Shown in pieces: positions 1-12,235 of a stretch of 64,000 nucleotides of DNA. The notes beneath the pieces are model-generated. The model worked only from the letters and a program-made list of their open reading frames with translations. It made no database searches and was not told where the DNA came from. How positions within the stretch are numbered: position 1 is the first letter of the stretch; each line of letters begins with the position of its first letter. Position numbers and translations under genes: made by a program. The DNA is from Melastoma dodecandrum (taxonomy: Eukaryota > Streptophyta > Magnoliopsida > Myrtales > Melastomataceae): the NCBI GenBank assembly GCA_029817715.1, contig JARUPY010000365.1, forward strand, positions 526,001 to 590,000. Reading direction: 5' to 3'.

Positions 1-228
1 GTCCTGCCCAAAGTTAATCTGCAGTCCTAGCAAAGGATGGATACTCATGGCCATCTCCCACTTCTCCACTGGGACAATTACTGCCAGGGGAAGGTAATCA
101 TCCCTTCACTCCACCCCCCCCCCCCCCCCCAATTCAACTCTGTTTTGGCCCCGTCTTGTAGTAAAGGCAAAAAGGTTAACTCTGTTTCCACCCTCTTTTA
201 AAATTTTGGTTTTTTTTTTCAATTCCAG

Positions 229-969
229 AGCATGGAGGAGCTGAGGCATTCTCTGTTTTGTGCTACTCTGGAGCTGGAGAACACGAGGCAAACTGTTCAA
301 GGCGAGCTTAAGAGAAGAGATGAGCAGTTGAGTAACCTGGAAGATTTGCTGGACAGGACCGCCAGAGAGAGGAATGAAGCTGAGAACAAATGCCGGAAGC
401 TCCTCCTAGAGAAATTCCTCATCCAGCAGAGCGCCACGGCTGCAGCCCTGGCTCCGGCATTGGGGATTTCATCAATCGAAGACGAACCCAGAAGAGGAAT
501 TGACTCGAACAACACCTTCTCTTCATCCGACTGCGAAGAAAGCATCGTGTCCTCCCCTGGGATAGACACGCTCCATCCCCGGCTACCCCCGACTCCAGCT
601 ACTGGGCACGAGTCAGCGATGGAGTTGGTGTCCACGAAGCCCCTCCCTGAAAAGGGAAAGCTTCTGCAAGCAGTGCTGAAAGCTGGGCCACTGCTTCAGA
701 CCCTGCTATTGGTAGGTCCACTTCCCCAATGGAGACACCCCCCGCCTCCGGTCGCAACCTCAAATATCCCACCAGTAAGAATACCCTCGTCGCCCCAGGC
801 ACTAATACCGCCATCGCCAGCATTCTTTCCCCAAGACACGATGATTATTGACCCGAGTAGTGCCAGCATCGAAAACTTCACTACCCGGACAAGGAAAAGG
901 CCACCGTGTGACCCGGGCACCACTTACCCGACTACAGAGGGGAAGCACCAGAGAACTGCTCTACACTAA
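229..969 (+). CDS. DUF1635 family protein, last exon (5' end outside or unresolved)
   Basis: The exon opens after a polypyrimidine tract and acceptor CAG at 226-228 and reads SMEELRHSLFCATLELENTR, which is the DUF1635 signature: a coiled-coil-rich N-terminal domain with regular Glu/Arg/Leu spacing over about the first 65 residues. The rest is low-complexity Pro/Ser/Thr sequence up to TAA at 967-969. In this family a short first exon usually precedes the SMEEL sequence. No such exon is visible in 1-228, so it probably lies upstream, and ATG 232 is a usable but probably not the true start. The biochemical function of the family is unknown. Arabidopsis At5g22930 (from memory) is a DUF1635 gene next to RZPF34, matching the order here. 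Confidence 0.75.
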   Translation, partial: SMEELRHSLFCATLELENTRQTVQGELKRRDEQLSNLEDLLDRTARERNEAENKCRKLLLEKFLIQQSATAAALAPALGISSIEDEPRRGIDSNNTFSSSDCEESIVSSPGIDTLHPRLPPTPATGHESAMELVSTKPLPEKGKLLQAVLKAGPLLQTLLLVGPLPQWRHPPPPVATSNIPPVRIPSSPQALIPPSPAFFPQDTMIIDPSSASIENFTTRTRKRPPCDPGTTYPTTEGKHQRTALH

Positions 970-2715
970 CCCAGAGAACAACTACTGAGGAACATGACTG
1001 ATCACAGGTTTCAAGTTTGACAGATTAATTCATGCCATGCATAGAGAGGTTGTCCCATTTAGAACGAGTGCTCGCTTGTTTATTACGCCTTTTCCCTCCA
1101 TGAAATGCAGTCGGATTTTTTTGCATCTCAAGAATGAGGAGCGTCGTTCATGTCCAGCCTAATTAACTCAACTTGCTCATCAAGAATTCCAGACAAAACT
1201 GGGAAAAAAATCAAGAACACCCACTCGACACTTTCCTAATTCAGTTCAAAAAGCAACCCATTTTTACTGAGGCGAAGGCGTAACTTATTTCTATGGGCTT
1301 AGGAAATTGGGCCTAGTGGCCTTATTTATGGGCCGGTCCAATTAGGCCTAATTCTGTTTTGGGCTTATCCATTAGAAGTCGGCCTAGTGATTAGAATTTG
1401 GGCCTACGATGCTTCCCGAATCATAGTGATAGCGCGTGCGATGATTACTTTTGGTAATAATAATAATAAAAATAGCGGGGTTTCCATGGATTTTTGGATA
1501 TGTGGTGATGTGGGATAGAATCATTCAATGAGAATTTCCGATTAAATGCCAACCCACCTAACTCAGCCCCACCCCCAATCCCACCACACGTTTCGAATTC
1601 GAAGAGGGTGAGGGTGGGGTTGGGGGAAGGAAGAATGAATTCCATTATCCTTTCATGGAGGGGAATGGGAGAAAGCAGCAATTCCGGGAAGCAAGAGCAA
1701 AATGCTCAAAGGCTACAACAAGACAGGACATGGACAGACAACTTGGTAACACTAGTAGTAGTTGTTGTTCATTTGTCTGGTCTGTCATGCAGCCGAGCAC
1801 AGGCCGAGGGATAAGGAGAATTTAAGAAACGGGGCGGGGGCGAGGGGAGGTTTCTGCAAGGATCAATGTTTGTAGATAAGGTAATAATGCAGTTAAAACA
1901 GGAGGGAGGAAAAGGGAGGAATGTAATGTTGCTGTCAAGGAGAAGTAACCATCGAAACGTAGACCCATTTTGGTGGTCCGACATCGTGTGACTAACAAAC
2001 ACCCAAAACTAAACAGACTGTCCATCGTCTTCATTCCCATGAGAGCTAGAGAAGAGAAGGAACCCGGGTCCTTTTTTACTACTATTCTTAATTCATTATT
2101 GCAGAGATCAAATCTTGGCAAAGCATATGGGCATTCAATTCAAATATAGCTTCCCCCCCACACCCACCCACCAACCCATGTTCCTATGCACATTTCTTCT
2201 TACAAGCATTACATTAGTGAGAGAGTTGCTGCATTAATTAATTGCCAATGAGTAGTATTATATTTAAAAACAATGGCAAGTGCAATCAATCCCTTATTTC
2301 ATCCACAAGGAGGGAATTTGAATTTTTTCACCTGATTACATCTCTAAGCCATGTTATATGGTAAAAACAGCCACCAATGCTATATTATAATGCCGTGTCG
2401 CGGGGTAACTGATCTTTTGCTCTGGTAAGGTAAGGAGTGCAATTATTGCATTGCCATTGGTTGCAATATTAGTTCCGGGGAAAACAACAAGAACAACCTC
2501 AAATCATATCACTTGTCTGAACCGACTCCTCGTCATCTCTCCCCTGCCCCTCACTCTCCCCCACAAATCAAGGCGACCTCACCTTTTTGCCCTCTTTTTC
2601 CCTCCTCTGCTCTCCGGTCTTGTTAAAGATCGCAACTTTCCCACGTTTCCCTCCTTACCCACTTCCCCAACATCTCCCCCACTTTTGTTTTTCTTCTAGG
2701 GTTTTCCCTTCAGGG
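970..2715. other. Intergenic, no gene recognised
   Basis: This holds the 3' UTR of the DUF1635 gene and the promoter/5' UTR of the SOSEKI gene. Short open frames at 1445-2121 have no recognisable domain, no splice support and low-complexity composition. I see AT-rich spacer and a C/T-rich leader at 2520-2700 typical of plant 5' UTRs. Confidence 0.6.
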
Positions 2716-2730
2716 ATGCGACGTTGGTGA
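2716..2730 (+). promoter_or_regulatory. Minimal upstream ORF in the SOSEKI leader
   Basis: An ATG at 2716 opens a four-codon frame (ATG CGA CGT TGG) that ends in TGA, 20 bases before the SOSEKI start at 2751. It lies in a pyrimidine-rich leader. An upstream ORF this short could lower initiation at the main ATG while allowing reinitiation. That role is inference; only the ORF is seen. Confidence 0.35.
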
Positions 2731-2750
2731 AGGGGTTAAGTTCCGGGGCG

Positions 2751-5015
2751 ATGGAGCCGACTAGGGGGAGGAAGTACGGGAGGGAGGAGGTGAGCCCTGA
2801 GAGGTCGAGGGTCGTATGGAGGGAGAAGTCCCCCAGGTATTACCAGAACAGGAAGGTCGCCGTGGTTTATTACCTATGCAGGAACCGGCAACTGGAGCAC
2901 CCTCACTTCATGGAAGTTACCCTCACCTCTCCGCAAGGCCTTTTCTTGCGAGGTCTGGGAAATGTGAATGATTTCTTCCCACTTTTCTTGGGTTCCTGTT
3001 TTTTTCTGTGTTTGTTTTTTGTTGCTGTCGTTGATGAAATGCTTGTTTCAGATGTGATTGGGAGGTTGAATGCCCTCAGAGGGAGAGGGATGGCTTCCTT
3101 GTATTCCTGGTCCTCCAAGAGGTTGGTTTCTTGAAGCTCCCTTATTTACAGAATTTCTTGTACAATTTTCCCTTTTCTCATTGGATTCCAAGTGGAATTT
3201 TGAATTTCCAGTTCGAGTTGTTTAGTTGTTCATTTTAGTCTGTAGATGAGTGCCATGATCTATGGTGTATAATTGACTGGAATTGTTTCTGGACGTTGTA
3301 GGAGTTACAAGAATGGTTTTGTTTGGCACGATCTCTGCGAGGATGACCTTATCATCCCCACTAATGGGAACGAGTACGTACTCAAAGGTTCTGAGCTTTT
3401 CGATGAGCCTAATTCAGGTATGACATGTCTTGATTAACTGGACATGATTTCTTCAGTTTTGTTCAGTTACCTAATATGGAGTGAGATTGACCACAGATCG
3501 TTTCAGTCCGATTGTGAATATGAGCTTGAGGAACCTAAAGCAGCTGCCGGCTCCACCAGTGGCTACGAGCCTTGATGACTCGTCGTCTTCTTCGAGCTTG
3601 AATGGCAAGGAGACCAAGAACTCGCAGGAAGATGAGCACTCTCCCCCTGCTTGCCAAACAGGTTCGGCGGTATTTTCTCCAGATTCCAGAGCTGAAAAGG
3701 GGTCTTCTTGGAATGGATCTCTGAGTTTGACGGAGTATAAGGTTGATAAAAATGATGGCTCAGCTGATGCCTCGACTCAGACTGAAGAAAACGTTAGCAG
3801 GGGTAAAACCCGAGAGACATGTACGAGAGGCGTTTGCACGGAGGATGGTTCAACAGAACATGATCAGAATGAAGTTCATCCAAAGAGGCCATCGAGAGCT
3901 AACGAGAATCCCGAAGTATGTAGTGATGCTGTGTCCCCTCCCCCCGTATCTTCAAGCACCTCTTCTTCGGGTGGAAAGACGGAAACCTTGGAGTCCTTGA
4001 TCAAGGCTGATGCTACTAAGTTCAGGATATATGAAGCGGAACATATACATATGCCGGCAAATTCGAGGGTTAAAGCTACCAACATGCTGCTTCAGTTGAT
4101 ATCATGCGGCTCGATATCAGTGAAAGATCACAGTTTCGGCTTGATTCCAGCTTATCATCCTAGATTTTCTAATTCGAGACTTTCATCCCCTTGGTTAAGC
4201 ACTTCGGTGCTGGGGGATCTGGACTGTTTATCGGAGAATCCTAGGATGGTGGGCCTACGGCTAGAAGAAAAGGCGTACTTCAGCGGAAGCTTAATCGAGA
4301 CCAACTACCTTAGCGAAGATAGGGATGGTCTGAGTTCCCTGAAACGTTCATCGTCCTACAATGCCGACAGGTTCAATTTCAGTACCTTGCTCATGAGTCC
4401 TTTCTTATTGCAATTTTGAATCTTACGCGGATCGACAGAGTGGTTACTTACACTAATTTTACATGTTTAAAAGTTTTTATTGTTTGGCTGTATACCTGGG
4501 CAACAGAGGAATCACATATCAGAAGTGTGACTTGTTTATTTTTTCTCTCTAAAGGTCATCTGAGCAATTGAGTGCAGTCGAGGAAAAAGAGCCAAATCCA
4601 TCATCGGGTAGATCTAAATGCATGCCGTTATCAATCAGGGCATCCCTAGCCAAGCAACCTCGAAGTGAGCCCATCAGATCGCCTCTGTCAGACAAACCAA
4701 GAACTTCTTCGGATAGATTTGATGGCTCCAGGACATTAATCATCAACAGCTCTTCAAATTCCAGCAGTAAAAGAATAACAGAGCCATCCCCAGTGAACAA
4801 AATCTCGAAAAAAGTGGACTCCTTCAGGGAAGAAGAACAGGTGACGAAGATCGAAGAAAGTTGAGTATCAAACCTTCTATAACCGATTTTCATACATTTA
4901 TAACAACGAACCCCACAGTTTGTTATTCATACCTGTTGGTTGAACCCTGCCCCTTTGTTTGATCAACAGGCTTGCTTCGGGAGCTCTGGTTATAATCCAA
5001 TCCAAGGCAACCTGA
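2751..5015 (+). CDS. SOSEKI (DUF966) polarity protein, with a damaged last splice site
   Basis: SOSEKI proteins mark cell corners and polymerise through a DIX-like N-terminal domain. Exons: 2751-2952, 3052-3121, 3302-3417, 3497-4370 and 4555-4859/4864, with a likely last exon from 4970. Phases agree across the first four introns. The N-terminal domain reads [19 protein letters not shown], then [31 protein letters not shown] and YVLKGSEL, all hallmarks of DUF966. The long fourth exon is Ser-rich and disordered, and holds the [14 protein letters not shown] segment and a short basic region. Downstream at 4970-5015 a frame encodes [15 protein letters not shown] and a stop, matching the conserved family C-terminus. 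Joining it in frame needs one base that the present sequence lacks: a canonical GT donor at 4860 shifts the frame, and reading straight on gives a stop at 4862-4864. The product may therefore end about 15 residues early, at roughly 523 aa. Confidence 0.85.
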
Positions 5016-6286
5016 TGACAGTTTAACAACGGGACCAGACCGGACCTTACCTTAAGAGGAGCTACTTTTTGAGTAACCCTTTTTGATTTGGCCTTCCACT
5101 TCTTGGGATCCCATTTTTTGAATTTTGAATGAAAAGGGTAGCTGGCGGCCCTCTTGAGATATCATTTATGTATACGCTGCTGGAAAGCTGTTTGAAAAAA
5201 GGGTAGGTTTAAAGGTAGATCTTGTCCGAAGCAATCAGAGTTCTCCCAGCGGCAACCAGTGCTTTGTCATGTTGGGGTTTATTACAACAGTAGACTAGAA
5301 ATTATGAAAGTCGACTTCTTTTCATGCAGTCCCCGGTCCCTCCAAGAGTTTTACCCATTCCCTGTGCCCATCTCTGCTGTTTGGAGATGGTGTTTATAGT
5401 GTTGATCTCGTCTTTAGCAGCCAGAATGTACCCACCATTGGTACCCCAGCACACTTACCTTTCTTGTGCTAATGTTCGGTTTGGGGGGTTGTTTCATTCC
5501 ACAACCTCCATGATAAGAATGTCTTTGTCCGTCTTTTAGGCCGTGTGGGCCAGACAAGACATAATTAGTTATGTCGTTTGCCTTTTTCTTGTTATGGTGG
5601 GGTTTTGGTCTTCATTGCCATTAGGCAGTAGGGCTGGGACCGAACCGACTTGTCTCCCAACCCATTAGACTTTTGCCTAAACACGAGGAACACTTGATTT
5701 GTCCCTCTACCGACAATTTCGGATCAAAGCTGCCCGGAAAGGAACCTCTTTCTCTTTTCTTCTTCTCAAGTGGCTGGAGAAAGGTGCGGGAAGATGGACT
5801 AGTAAAAATCGAATGCCGGAAGATTCGGCTGGCATCCTATGCCCAATACCTTCAAAAAGCTTTGGCCCCTTCTTGCCGACGATATTTAGGGGCATTGCCT
5901 TTCAAGGCACCTGCTTCAGTGACATCAATTGAGGCCAAGGCAACACCGGAAATGCGCAGGGACGATTCCTGTTTTTGATTCATAGGTCGCCCCGAGATCG
6001 ACTTAGGGGCATTGTATATGTGGAATGTAGTGTGCTACCAAGACGAGCAATGTAACTAGCATAGCTAATTAAGGAATTCTCGACCAGACGTAGGGAATCC
6101 TCGTGCTTAGATTTGAGGGGCATGTCGGTTACTGCAGAGGCATTTCCCTTCGTCTTTCCAAAGGACCAGATCCTGCTCCTGGATGCTTCAGTGGTAAGTG
6201 ACTTACATTGGACAGAGGTGCACGAGTTGTCCCAGGAGCTTCAACACTCCTCTGAATTTTAAAGATCTCTAGCTTCTGTTGGATAA
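5016..6286. other. Intergenic between SOSEKI and the CHY/RING gene, nothing recognised
   Basis: This contains the 3' ends of two convergent genes. An open frame of about 100 codons at 5673-5978 has no recognisable domain and no conserved motif, and its neighbouring frames are equally open, so I do not call it a gene. The stretch 6120-6280 is probably the 3' UTR of the minus-strand RING gene. Confidence 0.5.
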
Positions 6287-8819
6287 TCATCTCACCATCT
6301 CAGACACTCCTGAAGAGCAGGACGCAGGCGGAGCCCCCATTGTCTGTCTCGTATTGTAGGACAGGCAATTTACACATTTGTGTGCAATGACGTGAAACTG
6401 GACATGGCTCTGGTTTCCGCAGTCATTACAAAGGATCCAAACCTAATAAATGCAAGAGTAGTTGTTTCTGTAAATATATATGCATACATGCAGGGAGCCC
6501 GAAAATCAATAGGAAAGCAGACAAATCAACCTGCGCTACTCACCATCTTATTTTTGTATGCTTCGGGCATTGGGGTTTTTGCAATCTGTGACAAAGTAAT
6601 TGAAGATAATGAATTAGATACAAACCTAGCTAAATTAGCCACGGAAGATTTATAACGCGAATTTGATGTCTACCTCTTCGTCCAGCTTTCTCCACACATT
6701 TGACAAGTCACAGACTGATTTGGAGCAAACAGGGCATGAAAAGCTGAAACATCAATTAAGGAATTGAATACTATCGCCAAAGAGCATGAGTTGTTTTAGC
6801 GAGTCGTTAAAAGGAAAAAATGGAGGCTCACCGAAAATGTTGCTTCATCTCCTTCAAGCAATCCAAGTGTATGGTGTGACCACAAGGCAGGACTGTGATA
6901 TCTTTCGTAGTGTCAAAAAGGAACTGCAAGGGATGGATACATGGTAAGGCTACTTTCTTGATGCCTTGATCAATAACTATAGTTGAATCAGAGGATTGTG
7001 CGACAAATGCTGCAATATTTTTACCTCAAAGCAGACCGGGCAGTTGTGATGCATTGCTCTTTCCACGCAGCGATGAGCATCTTTCATCTGAATTGAATAG
7101 CAGCATCCTAGAGAAAAGATTAATCACCTAGTTAAGTAAAAGATGCTTCCGACAGAGTTAGAAATATCAAAATATTAATCGTCACATTTTCATCAATATA
7201 GTTGGCACGGGGCCCCAGTATCGGTAAACAAGCAGGCAAATCATGAACCAACAAAGAAGAGAGCGCAGAAAAGAAAACAGCAGCAGATAAAAGCTTAATG
7301 TCCTCACCGCATGTGCTACAATGAAAGAAATTGTCCTTGCCACCAGATCTGCAAAGATCAATCAAGAACATATGTTAAAAGATTGAAGGTTCAGAATCTC
7401 AGACCAGTATGCAATATCACATTTAATCCATATGACCATGATATAGTGCTCATCCTTTTAGCAAGTAAATTACCTGCATATTCCACATTCATCGCAATGG
7501 TACTGATTCTTTGAGATCTGAAAAATCATCAAGAGTGTCAGAATTTTTTCTTCTTCCTTTTTTGGTAAGCCATATGGACATAAAGAGGACAAGGAATAGA
7601 AGGGCATACATCATCGTCATAGAACTTGCACTTGTTACAAAAGTATTTTCCCATGCAAATTCCACAGTTGATACAGTATTGCTGCACCTGTAAGATTAAA
7701 AGACTATAAAAAAAAACAACCCCGTGCAGAACCAACGAGGAAGGAATATATATTTATAGGATTTAAACCAAGTGAGATACTCACGTCTTGCTCGGTGCCA
7801 CAAGAAGAACAAATAACCTGCAAGTTCAGTTCAACAGGAGTCATAAAACATCGGATCAGATAAAACCATCCACAGAAAGACCTTTTAAAGCTCATAGGGA
7901 CAGCTCAGATATATTCAGGACAAGAGAAACATTCTGGGAAGGAGCTTGAGTTGGCTGATTTCATTCAAAAGGTCTGATAGACTAAAATAACCAATACTTA
8001 AAGTTTGGAGCAATCGAGATTAGGTTGGAATAGCTCGAAGCAATCGGCCACCTCCATGCCTGATGTCTAACTATTTACTTAAAGCAGCCATCAACAAAAA
8101 TTCCATGAACCAAGCTTCCATGAAAAAAAAATGGTCAAATTCTCTGAAAATATGGAAATGTCCATGATCCAAACAGAACATATTCCCAAAGCAAGCAGCC
8201 ATACTTTCCAAATTAAAAAGGCATCTTTCCAGAAACACTCGGCCCCTCGACTATTCAATGGGAATGAGGTGGCGAGATTATTTTATAACATTCAAATTGA
8301 CAGACTGGAAAATATCTTCAGGAAACAAATCTTACTAAACACGCGTTGCTAACACCCAACAGTCACCATCCAATCACCTCCAGCTAAGTTACCGTGGGAT
8401 CAATAACGACACCAGTCGTGCAAGCAATACCTGGGAGACTTCGTGCCTGGGGATATCGTGTCGAGAACGAGCTTCGGTTTCCAAGGAATTCTACCATGAT
8501 CGCAGCACGAATAACATCAACAACCAGCCAAAATCAACAAGAAAACAAGACCTGGTGACAAAAAGAAAAAACCGAATTTTCTTACCATGGTTTCGTTGTG
8601 GCAGTGCCTGCAATCAAACACTCGGTCGCAGCAAGGCGCTCGAATCTTGCATCCCCTCTTATAATGCACACAGCTGCGAAAAAAATCAAACGAACATAAA
8701 CATCAGAACCATCCCAAAAGAATAATAATAAAAAAAAACGAGAGGAGGAAATCCAACTGGGCCAACCCGTAGTTCCCAGATCCAACGGAATCGGCGCCAC
8801 GGACAACAACTCCCTCCAT
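6287..8819 (-). CDS. RZPF34: CHY-type/CTCHY/RING-H2 zinc-finger E3 ubiquitin ligase (RZPF34/CHYR1 type)
   Basis: Twelve exons on the minus strand: 8767-8819, 8586-8673, 8431-8490, 7785-7817, 7610-7687, 7474-7517, 7308-7348, 7025-7107, 6832-6923, 6674-6743, 6544-6585 and 6287-6442. Together they give 279 aa with all phases consistent. The CHY finger begins [17 protein letters not shown] and continues FDCRHCHNE. It is followed by [29 protein letters not shown] and HCDECGIC, the CTCHY region, then a RING ([19 protein letters not shown]) and a C-terminal zinc ribbon WILCNDCGN...[10 protein letters not shown]. Arabidopsis members are E3 ligases in ABA, drought and defence signalling. The tail (NTRQT...SCSSG) resembles RZPF34/CHYR1 more than MIEL1 as I remember them. 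The start is ATG 8817-8819, just before the glycine of the first finger. Many exons are very short (33-44 nt). Confidence 0.93.
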
Positions 8820-11800
8820 CCTCACCTCCTGCGTAAACACTAAACGAATCACGCCATCATATTCTTTACATTTTTCCGGAGAATCGATCTCAAATCAGGG
8901 GGACGAAGGAGGTCAAATCACAGGAAGACGCGGTCTGAATCTGAGGAATGCAAGTACCGGAAGCAGAGAAATGGGAAGAGGTGGGGGATTATGAAAAGAT
9001 CCCGACTTTTTCACACACCCCCGAGAGAGGGAGGGCGGTCTGAATCTCAGGGGAGGGGAACGGGGAAGGGAGTCTGATTTGCCGGTATGTTTTAATTATT
9101 TATACACAGGGCAAGGGGGGAGGGGACGAAAAAGGACATATCGGGCGGACAACAACTACGAGGGGCATTTTGGGGATTTCCTAACATACAAATGAGGCAA
9201 TGCGGAGGTAAAGAGCGTTTGTTTGGAAGGGACGAACTGATGTCCAATGATTAGTGTCGGGATAAACTTGATGGATTCGAATTCTGGGAAACAGGCGGCG
9301 CCCCCCCGGTAAAAAAAAATCAGAAACCGGGGGGGGGGCGGAAGATATTTTCTTTACAAAAGGAAAAGGCGGGGGGATTGGATAGAGGGTGTGACTACGC
9401 GCTGACGAGGAAAGTTGGCAAAGAGCACCCCACCCGTCCGTCTGTCCTCATCCTCGAAAGTTGTTCCTTCCTCCTTATCGTAACACGTGGCAACTTATCA
9501 CTGGTCCAATCACATACCAATATCGTATTATATACATATTGAAATAATTATACGCCCCCCGCCCTTGTATTCATCGAGGTAGTTTCCCTTTCGTTTTATT
9601 CTAACATTTCATTTCTTTCTTTATTTCCTTTCTTGGGTCCAGACTCTCTGGATAAGCCGGTATTATCCAGTTTTCTCCCCAAAACCCGATCGATTCGCCC
9701 AAAGGCCCAAAATCTTCTTTATGTAACACGAAATAAAGATACGACTGTGCTCAAACTTGTGGTCTCCGGAATATTCTTGCCAGAAATTTGTAATGGGTTT
9801 TGTCGCATTTTGGGCTCCATTGATACGTTTTGATAGCCTAGAAAAAGGGGACAGTTGATTCTTCCAGCACTAGTCGTGGGATGGGCTTACTTATTCCCCT
9901 TCATTCATTTCATTACACAAATCCTAACACCCCATAATCTAAACGACCCCAGCCTGAAAGCTGGAGAAGACGAACTCACCCAACAGACTAACAAACCTCC
10001 CAACTTCTCTTGTAATTAAAAGTTTGACCTCATTCTCTTCTTATCCTAAAGATGATCGGGGCTAAGAATTAAAGAATGTATGATGTCCTCGGCCCTCGAT
10101 GCTTAACTCATCCTGGTTCGTGTTGATCAGGAACAGAGAAGCCTGTGCTCACAGAGCCAATCCCGAATATTTGGCTCGAGCTGGATAAAATTGAAATAAT
10201 TGAGTTTGAACTCGAGCTCATTTATTTTTGTGAAGCTAAAGCTACTAGTCGAAGCTCGTTTAAGCTTGCGAATAGTTTAAAGAGAAAACTTCAAGATCGA
10301 GCTCGACTTGTTTAAAATCGAGCCGAACTCAAGCTTTTCACGAATTATTTTCGAACCATTCTGATCATTTATACACTGACCCATAACTGCTTTTAGGATT
10401 CGGGATGGCGGCCAAAATTCAAGGGACATATGCTTTAAGTTATGACCAAAATGTGTCGGAGCAACATTTCAGTACGTCCCCGTTCCTTTTCTTTTTCATT
10501 TTCCATTCATAGAATTGATATTTTTGAGTGGGTTTTATCTAACTTACGTATGTATAGTTATACCATTAAGTTTTTATTATTTTTATGTGAAGGGGCATTT
10601 TCTTCCTTGTCAAGCTTTCTTAAGGTGCATTTACTCTGTCATGTTTTGTTTCTTTTGGGCCTTTTGCAGGGCTTAAGGTTAAACAAGACATGTCTTAATG
10701 TTTTTATGGTTAATTTTTCATCAACAACAATTACCGACTTCTCTGTTCCTTCTGTTTCTTAATTACTAAGGCTTTTGCTTTATGACTGTGCATTTGGACA
10801 ATGACTTTCAAGCTCAGCCATGTAAGCATGTGTATTGAGGCAAGTTGGGTTCCTCACAACGATTAAAAATATCGCCAATTCGTACAACTGCGATGCAAGA
10901 ATAACCATGGCTTCACAATTTTATTCTAGTTAATGGAGTGTCGAATAAGGACGAGGTCCCTTGCGCAAAAGGAATAGGAGGTGTTTCTGAAGTCACGGGT
11001 TTGTCTGTTTTTTTTAACGCAATGGAAGTTTGTTCTCGAGTAGGAAAGACGTGGAGGACTGGTTCAAAAGAATGTAAGCAATGAGAGGCAGAAAGGTCCA
11101 AGCATGCGCTTACCGTATGCCCTGATGTCACGAAGAAAACACAATGTAAGCGTTGCATCAGCAGGCGGACGATAAGTAGAGGAGAAAAGATGTTTCTCTT
11201 GAAAATTTCAAGAGAAAAAAAGGTGATGCAGCGAATTGTACATTAGGGTTTAGGAATTTCATCGGGGGGCCATCAAAGAGCCGGTTGAAAAAATTTCCTT
11301 GCCGTGGAAGGTCTTGGAATGTTGTGATTTCTTCGTGTGAGAATTCAATGCAAACATGGTTTTCGATTCAGGAAATTTTCAAGACTCGTTCGGTCGAGAT
11401 GGGCGCACACGGCACCTCCCGAAATCATCCATTTTGAAGACGGCTTTAGATGAAAATTGTCGAAGGATTAGAGGGAAAAAGTTCGAATTTGCATCCAATT
11501 TAGTTCTTGGGTTGGAGAAACGAAGAAGGAAACATTAATTGGGCATATATCTTGTTCGGTATTCCATGTCCGTTTTCAGCGGACAATAATAAATTTATCA
11601 TTTTAATTCTTGATGCGTGTATGATAAGAAGAAGAAGAAGAAGAAGGCGAAATGTATGAAAATGCTTTTGAATAGGGCTCCCATGCTTTTGATAACATCA
11701 AGAAAGTCAACATCAGTTTCTTCGGGTAAAGTTGATTCGAGGGAGGCTTAAGTGGGGACGAGGCGAACATCGCTCTCAGCAAACCCCTTCCTCCCAGTTG

Positions 11801-12100
11801 ACCCTCTTCCTTTAATAGAGTAGGCACTTGATCTTTTCCATTTTTCCATATTACCTTATATTTTATTTAATTAGTGCCTGAGAAGTCGACACGTGTCCTC
11901 GGAGACTGTCCGAAAGAGTCTCTTCATTGGGGATATCATATTAGTCACGAGGAAGGCTTGGGAAAAAAAAACACGTACGTAGAGCAGCCGATGATAATGA
12001 AATTATAGGGCTTTCTTTGTTATTATTTAAGTTGCATCATCATCATCATCATCATCATCTTCATCTTCTTCTTCTTCTTTTTTAATTCAAATCTGATTCA
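8820..12100. other. Intergenic, no gene recognised
   Basis: About 3.3 kb holding the RZPF34-type promoter and the region upstream of the STOP-type gene. A G/C hairpin lies at 9299-9340, and there are CT-rich and AT-rich stretches. Short open frames at 9633, 10442, 10913, 11356 and 11603 show no protein family features. A (CAT)n microsatellite occupies 12035-12059, followed by CTT repeats. Confidence 0.55.
12035..12059. repeat. (CAT)n microsatellite
   Basis: About eight CAT units are followed directly by CTT-rich sequence, roughly 180 bases upstream of the STOP-type start codon and close to its TATA box. This is a likely length polymorphism; no function is implied. Confidence 0.8.
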
Positions 12101-12104
12101 TTAC

Positions 12105-12113
12105 TATATAAAT
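12105..12113 (+). promoter_or_regulatory. Probable TATA box of the STOP-type gene
   Basis: TATATAAAT lies 123 bases upstream of the ATG at 12236, which leaves room for a leader of about 90 bases. The position and match are typical of plant TATA boxes. The start of transcription is inferred, not shown. Confidence 0.5.
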
Positions 12114-12235
12114 AATCTTGGCTGTGACTCATCCGGGGAAGAAACAAACAAACTTACCACCCCCACATGGATCACCCATCTTCATAATACAAAGTCTTTC
12201 CATAGTAGAATTCATTTTTTTTCTTGGGAAAAAAA

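Noticed and set aside
5673..5978. Open frame of about 100 codons after the SOSEKI gene
   Set aside because: No domain; alternative frames are equally open, and it lies in the 3' region between two convergent genes.
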